From contig DBYG01000079.1 in NCBI GenBank assembly GCA_002310175.1, positions 16,768-55,728 on the forward strand: 38,961 nucleotides of DNA, read 5' to 3'. The notes under the pieces are model-generated. The model was not told the origin of the DNA, made no database searches, and saw only the letters and a program-made list of their open reading frames with translations. The DNA is from Bacteroidales bacterium UBA1192. GTDB lineage: Bacteria; Bacteroidota; Bacteroidia; Bacteroidales; Bacteroidaceae. Within the stretch, counting starts at the first letter, position 1. The number at the start of each line of letters is the position of its first letter. Of the stretch, positions 32,640 to 38,961 are shown one piece after another. A program made the translations under genes and the position numbers.

Positions 32640-33803
32640 ATGAAGAAACATCTACTTCTTGTATTCTTTTTCCTCTTATCTGTGACGGCCGTTAATGCTG
32701 ATGATCCTGCTGATGGCTTTTACAGGGTACATAATCTTAAGACCGGACGTTATGTCTATGTCACTGATAATACAGGAAAGATAAACTATCAGGCTATGGA
32801 TGCCGAGATGGGTGCCATTCAGTTGTGGAAGGACCATGACAGGACCATTTCCGATCCGGCATCGATAATATATCTCCAGTATAAGGGTGTTTCATCCGGA
32901 GGGAAATATTATGACCTCCAGTGCCAGGGTACCAGTGTTCATGAAATTATTAACTATTATGTATATCTTCATGAATCCAATGGTACTTATCAACTGTATG
33001 CTGAGGGTAAATACCTTTGTGACAATGAAACGACAGATAGGGAGCAGGGTGCCATGGGTATGGACCGTAAAGGTGATTATCGTCGTTGGGTTTCTGACAT
33101 GATAGCTGTTGACAGCGATGAGTACTTTGGTATTAATCCTTCTGTAAAGTATGGTAGCAGATATTTCCAGCCTTTTTTTGCGGATTTCGGTTTCTCTCCT
33201 TACTCTGACGGAGTCAAGGTTTGGTACATCTCGAAAATCGATACTGCTTGTATTGTAATTAGCGAACTTGATAATGAGGTCATTCCTGCCCGTACTCCCG
33301 TAATTATTGAGTGTTCGTCCAAGTATCCTACCAACAACAGGATCGACTTGAAATATTCATATGATGCTGGGCCGGAGGATAATCTCCTGAATGGCGTTTT
33401 CTTCAACAATCCGAACAGGTCCAAATCTTCTGATGCCAGGACTGAATTTGATCCGTCTACCATGCGTGTGCTTGGAATTACTTCAGATGGGAAATTAGGT
33501 TATGTCTTGTCTACCGTTAAGGCTGACAGTAAGAATGGCAAACAATATCTTGAGGCAAATCAGTCTTATCTTATTGTGGGTGAGAATATGCCTGAGGAAT
33601 TACCTGTAGTTACAGAGGAAGAGTATGAAGTGATACTTCAGGAACGCATAAAGGCTTCGGTAAAGGATGCAGGAATGGAAAAGCTGTATTCGGTTTATAT
33701 GATTTCCGGACGTAAGGTGGGTGATTTGGATAAGACACAGCTGAACTTACTTCCAGAGGGAATATATATCGTAAATAACAGGAAATACATTGTAGAAAAA
33801 TAA
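32640..33803 (+). CDS. Secreted protein with sorting-type C-terminus, unknown function
   Basis: This 387-residue protein has a signal peptide (MKKHLLLVFFFLLSVTAVNA). The N-terminal part (DGFYRVHNLKTGRYVYVTD ...) looks beta-rich and resembles ricin-type or similar folds, but I cannot assign a family. The last 40 residues (VYMISGRKVGD ... LLPEGIYIVNNRKYIVEK) resemble the short C-terminal domains that direct proteins to the type IX secretion system or the surface in Bacteroidetes. I use ATG 32640; the upstream in-frame ATG at 32625 lies inside the terminator hairpin and would spoil the signal peptide. The start is only 5 nt after the terminator's T-tract, so read-through or processing must be considered. 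Confidence 0.75.
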   Translation: MKKHLLLVFFFLLSVTAVNADDPADGFYRVHNLKTGRYVYVTDNTGKINYQAMDAEMGAIQLWKDHDRTISDPASIIYLQYKGVSSGGKYYDLQCQGTSVHEIINYYVYLHESNGTYQLYAEGKYLCDNETTDREQGAMGMDRKGDYRRWVSDMIAVDSDEYFGINPSVKYGSRYFQPFFADFGFSPYSDGVKVWYISKIDTACIVISELDNEVIPARTPVIIECSSKYPTNNRIDLKYSYDAGPEDNLLNGVFFNNPNRSKSSDARTEFDPSTMRVLGITSDGKLGYVLSTVKADSKNGKQYLEANQSYLIVGENMPEELPVVTEEEYEVILQERIKASVKDAGMEKLYSVYMISGRKVGDLDKTQLNLLPEGIYIVNNRKYIVEK

Positions 33804-33816
33804 GTGCTGTAAATGT

Positions 33817-33862
33817 AAAAAAGATGGAGCAGTTCATTTTGGAATCTGCTCCATCTTTTTTT
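33817..33862. terminator. Bidirectional terminator between convergent genes
   Basis: AAAAAAGATGGAGCAG (33817-33832) pairs with CTGCTCCATCTTTTTT starting at 33846, a 16-bp stem including the A/T flanks with a 13-nt loop. It gives a U-tract on both strands and lies between the secreted-protein gene (plus) and the barrel gene (minus). Confidence 0.92.
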
Positions 33863-33875
33863 ATGCTGTCTATTT

Positions 33876-34883
33876 TTAAAACAGGCGGTAAGATATACTG
33901 AAATTGACTACTGGAAAGACTTTGAATGGTTTAACCAAGTCAACATAACGTCCTACTTGACCTATTACGTTATCGAGACCCTTTACAATTTCAGTTCCGT
34001 CGTGAGTATAGACTCTTGGGGTACCCCCCCAGAACATCATTCCGCAGTAAGCGTTGAAATGAATACGCTCATTACGTGGATCCAATAGGCCATCATATCC
34101 TGCCCCAAGATATGGACGAAATGAATTAACTTTCATTCGGGCTTTTACCATATTATTGGCATCAGGCTCCATCATATAGAACGTTCCGTCTTTGTAATCA
34201 CCTACATGCATTCCCATGCGTCCTGAATCAAGAATCTTCTCATTCACATATGGAGGTAATTCCAGTCCCATGAAAACACCATTCAACTCACTTTCGTCGT
34301 TGTACTCAATGTCATATACTTTCTCGTATATGTTGTTGTAAATGGACACGGAGATGAGTGTTGTCATCTCTTCGGTCCTGTTGTAGGCTTTTCCTATGAC
34401 TGATTTTCCAGCGTAGAAACCTGTGGTAAAATACCAATGGTCGTTCTGGAAAGGGAAGACATCTACAAGCATCTTGAAATTGTGGAAGGAAGGCTCTGCA
34501 ATCATATCCACATTCTGGTCAATCTTGAATCCGGTCATTTCCTCAAGATAAGCGGCCATGCGGTCAAAACGGGAATTGCCTTCAGCATCATATCCCTGAT
34601 CGCCATCCTCGCCAACTTGAATCGAGAAATGCAGGGGGAGTTGGAAACGGGGAACCCAGTTGAATCCGGTACGGAATCTTAACTTTTTGTTCAGACGTGA
34701 TTCCGCTCCAAAACCAACACCTGTGGAACCTGTTTCAACTGATATGTTGAGATCCGGACTGATTTCAATATTACTGAAGTAATTCATGAAATCAGTTTTC
34801 CACTTGGAATAGATAGTTTCGGCAATGGTGTTTCCTGATAATAGCAGTGCCGTCAGAACAAATGTTAACCTTAAGAATCTCAT
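33876..34883 (-). CDS. Outer-membrane beta-barrel protein, unknown function
   Basis: This 335-residue protein has a signal peptide (MRFLRLTFVLTALLLSG ... AE), many alternating-hydrophobicity strands (for example VGFGAESRLNKKLRFRTGFN, PYLGAGYDGLLDPRNERIHF), and a C-terminal strand ending in aromatic Phe (SISYRLF), as expected for an outer-membrane barrel. I do not recognise a specific family. The start is either ATG 34883 or a GTG at 34895 that overlaps the korC stop (GTGA). That overlap suggests it is the last gene of the oxidoreductase operon, although no functional link is apparent. Confidence 0.75.
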   Translation of the reverse strand: MRFLRLTFVLTALLLSGNTIAETIYSKWKTDFMNYFSNIEISPDLNISVETGSTGVGFGAESRLNKKLRFRTGFNWVPRFQLPLHFSIQVGEDGDQGYDAEGNSRFDRMAAYLEEMTGFKIDQNVDMIAEPSFHNFKMLVDVFPFQNDHWYFTTGFYAGKSVIGKAYNRTEEMTTLISVSIYNNIYEKVYDIEYNDESELNGVFMGLELPPYVNEKILDSGRMGMHVGDYKDGTFYMMEPDANNMVKARMKVNSFRPYLGAGYDGLLDPRNERIHFNAYCGMMFWGGTPRVYTHDGTEIVKGLDNVIGQVGRYVDLVKPFKVFPVVNFSISYRLF

Positions 34884-34891
34884 CCTGATTA

Positions 34892-35428
34892 TCACTTGAC
34901 AAGTTCCATTCCAGCTTTAATGGCTTTTTCGTTGAGTGGGAGATATTTCCAGTTGCGCTCCGATACGGAGTGCTTGATACCCTCCATAACGAACTCCACA
35001 TCCAGGATGGGGCGGATCTTCATGAATGCTCCGAGCAGGAACATATTGGCTACTTTGGTGGCATTGATCTTGGCTGCCTCCTCGATGGCCTTGATGGGGT
35101 AGATGGTTATGTCAGTACGAGTGGGCTTGCGGGTGATGGTGCTGGGGGTGTAGATGAGTACTCCACCTGGTTTTACCATAGGCTCGAACTTGTCCATCGA
35201 CTGTTGGTTCAGTATGATTGCAGTGCTGAACTTCTGCAGGATAGGTGAACTTATGCGGCTGTCGCTAAGGATAACCGTAACGTTTGCTGTGCCGCCGCGG
35301 ATTTCTGGACCGTATGACGGCATCCATGATACTTCCAAGCCTTGCATCAGGCCTGAATAAGCTATTATCTTGCCCATTGAGAGGACTCCCTGTCCTCCGA
35401 ATCCGGCTATGATTATCTCTTCTGTCAT
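34892..35428 (-). CDS. korC: 2-oxoacid:ferredoxin oxidoreductase, gamma subunit
   Basis: This 178-residue subunit has the N-terminal GFGGQGVLSMGK motif and the PSYGPEIRGGTANV block of the gamma subunits of 2-oxoglutarate and 2-oxoisovalerate ferredoxin oxidoreductases. The complex oxidatively decarboxylates a 2-oxoacid to the acyl-CoA and reduces ferredoxin. It follows the beta-subunit gene by 16 nt. Whether the substrate is 2-oxoglutarate or a branched-chain oxoacid cannot be decided from this subunit. Confidence 0.9.
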   Translation of the reverse strand: MTEEIIIAGFGGQGVLSMGKIIAYSGLMQGLEVSWMPSYGPEIRGGTANVTVILSDSRISSPILQKFSTAIILNQQSMDKFEPMVKPGGVLIYTPSTITRKPTRTDITIYPIKAIEEAAKINATKVANMFLLGAFMKIRPILDVEFVMEGIKHSVSERNWKYLPLNEKAIKAGMELVK

Positions 35429-35444
35429 GATATTGTTCCTTAAT

Positions 35445-36239
35445 TTATCTGGGTGCGTTCATGTCCATGACAAGCTTGCCGTCAACTTTCATGTCGCCCA
35501 GAGGATATTTCTTGAACATGTTCTCTACCATCCAGTCATTGGCGGCCTTGGGTGAGAGTCCCCAACCGGAATTACAGTTGGATACAACCTCAACTATTGA
35601 AGTGCCTTTCTTGTCACGCTGGTTCTCAAAGGCCTGGCGCAGAGCCTTTTTAAGCTTGCGTACATTGCCGGGAGTGTGTACTGAATGACGTGTCACATAG
35701 CATACACCGTCCAGCTGAGCCAGCAGAGGGGTGATGTTAAGCGGGTAACCCATGGTCTTGACGTCACGTCCGCGGGGGCAGGTGGTGGTTTTCATCCCCT
35801 CCAGAGTGGTGGGGGCCATCTGACCGCCGGTCATTCCGTAGATACCGTTGTTGATGAATACTATCACTATGTTCTCACCGCGGTTGCAGGCATGCATAGT
35901 CTCGCCGGTACCTATGGCAGCCAGGTCACCGTCACCCTGGTAGGTGAACACGAACTTATCGGGCTGGACACGTTTGATTCCGGTGGCAACGGCGCAGGCA
36001 CGTCCGTGAGCGGCCTCAACCACATCGAACTTATAGAAATCATAAAGGAATACGGAGCAGCCTACAGGCGATATACCTATTACGTCATGCTCTATGCCCA
36101 TCTCCTCAATAACCTCGGCAATGGTGCGTACAACAACACCGTGGCCGCAGCCTGGGCAGAAGTTGAATTGCTTTTCAGCCATCAGGCGGCTTTTCTGATA
36201 GACCAGATTTTCAGGTTTGATTATATCTTTTGTTTCCAT
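35445..36239 (-). CDS. korB: 2-oxoacid:ferredoxin oxidoreductase, beta (thiamine-PP) subunit
   Basis: This 264-residue subunit binds thiamine diphosphate. Visible motifs are FCPGCGHGVVVR, the TPP signature GDGDLAAIGTGETMHACNRGENIVIVFINNGIYGMTGGQ (starting near residue 102) and the Cys residues expected around the iron-sulfur site. It pairs with the alpha subunit encoded 8 nt upstream and the gamma subunit 16 nt downstream. Length is normal for KorB/VorA-type beta subunits. Related enzymes act on 2-oxoglutarate or on branched-chain 2-oxoacids. Confidence 0.92.
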   Translation of the reverse strand: METKDIIKPENLVYQKSRLMAEKQFNFCPGCGHGVVVRTIAEVIEEMGIEHDVIGISPVGCSVFLYDFYKFDVVEAAHGRACAVATGIKRVQPDKFVFTYQGDGDLAAIGTGETMHACNRGENIVIVFINNGIYGMTGGQMAPTTLEGMKTTTCPRGRDVKTMGYPLNITPLLAQLDGVCYVTRHSVHTPGNVRKLKKALRQAFENQRDKKGTSIVEVVSNCNSGWGLSPKAANDWMVENMFKKYPLGDMKVDGKLVMDMNAPR

Positions 36240-36247
36240 CGCCGTGC

Positions 36248-37327
36248 TTATTTGATATTAAAGTAATCATAGAGAGCGTTCTCAATCTCTTCGGGGGTGG
36301 GAACCATACCGCCCAGACGACCAAAGAAGCCGACGGGTTTGCGTCCCTCAACAGCCAGACGGATATCTTCAATCATCTGACCGGCACTGAGCTCTACTGA
36401 CATGAAACCCTTGATGCGGCTGTTATCGGACAATTCACGAATCTGACCGTATGGGAAAGGATAGAGAGTAATAGGGCGGAAAAGACCAATCTTATGACCT
36501 TTGGCGCGTGCCAACTCAATGCTCTTCTGTGCTATACGGGCAATGATTCCGAATGCTACTATTACGTATTCGGCGTCATCACACTGGATCATCTCATAAC
36601 GCACCTCATTCTTTTCCATCTCGCGGTATTTCTTCTGCAGACGGATGTTCACCAGCTCATGCTCCTGCGGCAGCAGGTTCAGGGAAGTGATGAAACGGCG
36701 CTCCTTACCTTCGGGTGTACCGTTCGTGGCCCAGTCTGGATATTCGGTCATGCGGGGACGGGGTTCAGGCAGATAGATTTTCTCCATCATCTGTCCAAGA
36801 GCACCGTCGGCAAGGATCATTGTGGGGTTGCGGTATTTGAAGGCAAGGTCAAAACCGAGCGATATGAAATCGGCCAGTTCCTGAACTGATGAGGGGGCAA
36901 GTGTGAGCAGCTTGTAGTCACCGTGACCGCCGCCCTTTACTGTCTGGAAATAGTCAGCCTGGCTGGGCTGGATGGTTCCTAGTCCGGGACCTCCGCGTGA
37001 TACGTTGATAAGAAGGCAGGGGAGCTCGGCGCCTGCAATGAATGAAATGCCTTCACTCATAAGGCTGATACCGGGGCTTGATGAAGAGGTCATCACCCTG
37101 TGTCCTGTAGATGCGCCGCCATAGACCATGTTGATGGCGGATACTTCACTCTCGGCTTGGAGTACAGCCATACCCGTGCGGGCAGTGGCATCGGTCTCCA
37201 TGAGATACTCCATTACCTCAGTCTGCGGGGTGATGGGATATCCGTAAAAGGCATCGGCACCGGCGCGTATTGCAGCCTCGGCAATGGCCTCATTGCCTTT
37301 CATTAGTCTCATTTCTCTTTCTTCCAT
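36248..37327 (-). CDS. korA: 2-oxoacid:ferredoxin oxidoreductase, alpha subunit (KorA/VorB-like)
   Basis: This 359-residue subunit begins LMKGNEAIAEAAIRAGADAFYGYPITPQTEV, typical of the alpha subunits of these enzymes, and contains MTSSSSPGISLMSEGISF and RGGPGLGTIQPSQADYFQ. Length and N-terminus fit the group often annotated VorB (3-methyl-2-oxobutanoate dehydrogenase) in Bacteroidales; KorA is the alternative name. I cannot determine the substrate. It starts 2 nt after the ferredoxin stop, so the four genes ferredoxin-alpha-beta-gamma form one operon. Confidence 0.9.
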   Translation of the reverse strand: MEEREMRLMKGNEAIAEAAIRAGADAFYGYPITPQTEVMEYLMETDATARTGMAVLQAESEVSAINMVYGGASTGHRVMTSSSSPGISLMSEGISFIAGAELPCLLINVSRGGPGLGTIQPSQADYFQTVKGGGHGDYKLLTLAPSSVQELADFISLGFDLAFKYRNPTMILADGALGQMMEKIYLPEPRPRMTEYPDWATNGTPEGKERRFITSLNLLPQEHELVNIRLQKKYREMEKNEVRYEMIQCDDAEYVIVAFGIIARIAQKSIELARAKGHKIGLFRPITLYPFPYGQIRELSDNSRIKGFMSVELSAGQMIEDIRLAVEGRKPVGFFGRLGGMVPTPEEIENALYDYFNIK

Positions 37328-37329
37328 AA

Positions 37330-37560
37330 TTACTCCTCTACTTTTACCCTATAGACCGATATCACTCCGTCAGGGCAGATAATGCCACAGTTGGTGCAGC
37401 CAATACAAGATTCCGGATTCACCATGCAAGCATAGTGATATCCTTTGCTGTTCACTGTTGTTGACATGCCTATAACCCCTTTTTCGCATGTATAAACACA
37501 CAACTCGCAGCCTTTGCAGCGTTCACGGTCAACTGTAATAGCACCTTGGATTTTTGCCAT
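37330..37560 (-). CDS. 4Fe-4S ferredoxin subunit of the 2-oxoacid oxidoreductase
   Basis: This 76-residue protein carries two 4Fe-4S motifs: CKGCELCVYTC and CIGCTNCGIIC, each CxxCxxCxxxC. It is the electron-transfer (delta/ferredoxin) subunit of the complex encoded just downstream. I start at ATG 37560 (MAKIQGAI...); the longer in-frame extension upstream lacks ferredoxin character and runs through the promoter region. It is the first gene of the operon. Confidence 0.92.
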   Translation of the reverse strand: MAKIQGAITVDRERCKGCELCVYTCEKGVIGMSTTVNSKGYHYACMVNPESCIGCTNCGIICPDGVISVYRVKVEE

Positions 37561-37587
37561 GATAATAATTAATTGTTTTGGTATGTT

Positions 37588-37605
37588 ATATGTTCCGGGA
37601 CATAT
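37588..37605. promoter_or_regulatory. Operator-like palindrome upstream of the ferredoxin/oxidoreductase operon
   Basis: ATATGT-TCCGGG-ACATAT is an 18-bp palindrome with a single mismatched pair. It lies in the 58-nt gap between the FKBP gene and the ferredoxin start (28 nt upstream of that start). I found no TAnnTTTG element here. It is a candidate binding site for a dimeric regulator. Confidence 0.5.
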
Positions 37606-37618
37606 TATAGCTGTTGCT

Positions 37619-38239
37619 TTACTTGGGAGATAACTTTTTTCCGGTTCTTGCGAATTCAACAAGGTTTATGTCGAATATAAGTGTAGAATATCCGGGAACC
37701 TTGTTTACGTCAGAATCACCGTAACCGAGAGTGTACGGTATGCATATTCTCCAACGATCACCTGTGTGCATATGTTGGAGAGCAGTTACAACACCATCAA
37801 CAAGTCCTGAAGTGACGAATGATGAAGGTATGTTGAATTCCGGCTCAAGGTCCGGGGTGGTATAGGACTGGTCCAATACCTGACCGTTGGGATAATTGTC
37901 CGTAGGGATGAGCCGGAGACGATAGTTTATTCTTATACTGTCTGTATATAGCGGGGATTCTTTCCCGTCACCCTTGGAGATAATTTGACAATAAATGAAG
38001 TCCGTGACCTCTTTTTCTGCTTTAGGGTCAAGTCGATATGAAGCAATCCTGAATATGCTGTTGAGGTTTGCATTAGTTTCTGTGAGATTGTTGTCACATT
38101 TTGCAGCCAGATCATTTATGTATGCAATATTGCGCTCTTTCCAATTGTGATGGTCGTCAAACTCTTCCGACTCCTTGCATGAACTGAAACATGCGGATAT
38201 CAGGATGAGTGTCAGGCAGATTCCCGGGATATTTCTCAT
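37619..38239 (-). CDS. FKBP-type peptidyl-prolyl isomerase, lipoprotein
   Basis: This 206-residue protein has a lipoprotein signal with two possible lipoboxes (ISAC at Cys17, FSSC at Cys21) followed by acidic KESEEFDD. The C-terminal half is an FKBP domain: SIRINYRLRLIPTDNYPNG, VLDQSYTT, VTSGLVDGVVTALQHMHTGDRWRICIPYTLGYGD and a final YSTLIFDINLVEF. FKBP proteins isomerise X-Pro bonds, here in the periplasm or at the outer membrane. The GxAxIPxxLAYG-type motif is clear (IPYTLGYGD). It starts 2 nt after the glyS stop, so it is probably co-transcribed with glyS. Confidence 0.9.
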   Translation of the reverse strand: MRNIPGICLTLILISACFSSCKESEEFDDHHNWKERNIAYINDLAAKCDNNLTETNANLNSIFRIASYRLDPKAEKEVTDFIYCQIISKGDGKESPLYTDSIRINYRLRLIPTDNYPNGQVLDQSYTTPDLEPEFNIPSSFVTSGLVDGVVTALQHMHTGDRWRICIPYTLGYGDSDVNKVPGYSTLIFDINLVEFARTGKKLSPK

Positions 38240-38241
38240 GA

Positions 38242-38961
38242 TTAAAGTGTTTTGAGCACGCTTGTTATAGAAACGGTGTCGGAAAGGATATTGCAGAGGT
38301 CTGCAATATTAACGCGCTGTTGCTCCATGGTGTCGCGGTTGCGCAGGGTTACTGTCTTGTCCTCAAGTGACTGATGATCCACGGTTACACAGAACGGGGT
38401 GCCTATGGCATCCTGACGGCGGTAACGCTTGCCGATGGAATCCTTTTCGTCATACTGACAATTGAAGTGGAACTTGAGGTCGTTCTGGATAGAACGCGCC
38501 AGTTCGGGTAATCCGTCTTTCTTCACCAGAGGCAGAATGGCCAGTTTTACTGGTGCCAGAGGTGCGGGCAGATGCAGCACCACGCGAGTCTCACCGTTCT
38601 CAAGAGCCTGCTCCTCATAAGAAGCGCACATAACGCTCAGGAACATACGGTCAACGCCAATGGAGGTCTCAATTACAAACGGGGTGTAGCTCTCGTTGGT
38701 TTCGGGATCAAAGTATTTTATGCTCTTGCCGCTGTATTTCTCATGCTGTGACAGGTCAAAGTTGGTGCGGCTATGTATACCCTCAACCTCTTTAAAGCCG
38801 AATGGCATGAGGAATTCGATGTCGGTAGCTGCGTTGGCGTAGTGGGCCAGCTTGTCATGATCATGGAAACGGTAGTGGTCAGCTCCAAATCCCAGGGCTT
38901 GGTGCCATTTCATACGGGTCTCCTTCCACTTTGCAAACCAGTCAAGCTCAGTGCCGGGCTT
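38242..38961 (-). CDS. glyS: Glycine--tRNA ligase, C-terminal part (5' end outside window)
   Basis: The frame is open to the window edge; 239 residues are visible. They show the C-terminal catalytic and anticodon-binding regions of the single-chain (alpha-2, eukaryote/archaea-like) class II glycyl-tRNA synthetase: FIETSIGVDRMFLSVM (class II motif 3 region), HLPAPLAPVKLAILPLVKKDG and the closing GTPFCVTVDHQSLEDKTVTLRNRDTMEQ block. The real start lies upstream of the window; a Met at 38913 is internal. The FKBP gene follows after 2 nt. Confidence 0.95.
   Translation of the reverse strand, partial: KPGTELDWFAKWKETRMKWHQALGFGADHYRFHDHDKLAHYANAATDIEFLMPFGFKEVEGIHSRTNFDLSQHEKYSGKSIKYFDPETNESYTPFVIETSIGVDRMFLSVMCASYEEQALENGETRVVLHLPAPLAPVKLAILPLVKKDGLPELARSIQNDLKFHFNCQYDEKDSIGKRYRRQDAIGTPFCVTVDHQSLEDKTVTLRNRDTMEQQRVNIADLCNILSDTVSITSVLKTL

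Noticed and set aside
37561..37662. N-terminal extension of the ferredoxin upstream of Met at 37560
   Set aside because: The extra residues have no ferredoxin character and span the palindrome and intergenic region; family members start with the MAKIQGAI-like segment.
1..38961. Mobile elements, prophage or defence islands
   Set aside because: No transposase, integrase, phage structural or restriction-type genes and no terminal inverted repeats were seen; gene order is that of core chromosome.

Overview
The window looks like a chromosomal segment from a member of the Bacteroidales (Bacteroidetes). The evidence is the gene content (Bacteroidales-type MraY, FtsL-like protein, PASTA-ended FtsI, a four-part 2-oxoacid:ferredoxin oxidoreductase, lipoproteins with acidic residues after the lipid-anchored Cys, OmpA-family and other outer-membrane barrels) and several upstream elements matching the Bacteroidetes -7 consensus TAnnTTTG. 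Genus cannot be fixed from the sequence alone. No phage, transposon, CRISPR array or resistance island is visible; most of the window is core genome.

Layout. (1) 1-1508, minus strand: the 5' end of a tRNA, a complete tRNA-Val(CAC), a lipoprotein and a DUF3109 Cys-rich protein. (2) 1586-4938, plus: a DUF456 membrane protein, a secreted alpha/beta hydrolase with a Gly-rich N-terminus, and a SulP anion transporter. (3) 5071-20393, plus: a compact division and cell-wall (dcw) cluster, mraZ-rsmH-ftsL-ftsI-murE-mraY-murD-ftsW-murG::murC-ftsQ-ftsA-ftsZ, headed by a three-repeat MraZ box. murG and murC are fused into one 838-residue reading frame. murF, ddl and murB are not in the cluster. (4) 20403-23712: recO (minus), a tRNA-Glu(TTC)-rpsT unit (plus) with a consensus promoter and tandem terminators, and gyrB (minus). 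(5) 23917-28377, plus: a four-gene operon that repeats the order [HTH-cupin regulator, acyl-CoA/AMP ligase] twice. (6) 28378-33803, plus: an intergenic stretch with a perfect 18-bp palindrome and a promoter, then a large coiled-coil lipoprotein, an OmpA-family protein, a very strong terminator hairpin, and a secreted protein with a sorting-type C-terminus. (7) 33876-38961, minus: glyS (5' end outside the window), an FKBP-type lipoprotein, then ferredoxin, 2-oxoacid oxidoreductase alpha, beta and gamma subunits, and an outer-membrane barrel gene overlapping the gamma gene.

How it fits together. The dcw genes supply lipid II synthesis (MurE, MraY, MurD, MurG, MurC), septal transglycosylation and transpeptidation (FtsW, FtsI), and the divisome scaffold (FtsL, FtsQ, FtsA, FtsZ). 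Their spacing (overlapping stop/start codons or short gaps) suggests one transcript under MraZ control. The oxidoreductase operon would convert 2-oxoacids to acyl-CoAs with reduced ferredoxin, and the ligase operon would make acyl-CoAs from free acids. A metabolic link between these two is only an inference.

The observations most worth following are the MurG-MurC fusion, the duplicated cupin-regulator/ligase operon, the coiled-coil lipoprotein-OmpA pair, and several operator-like palindromes.
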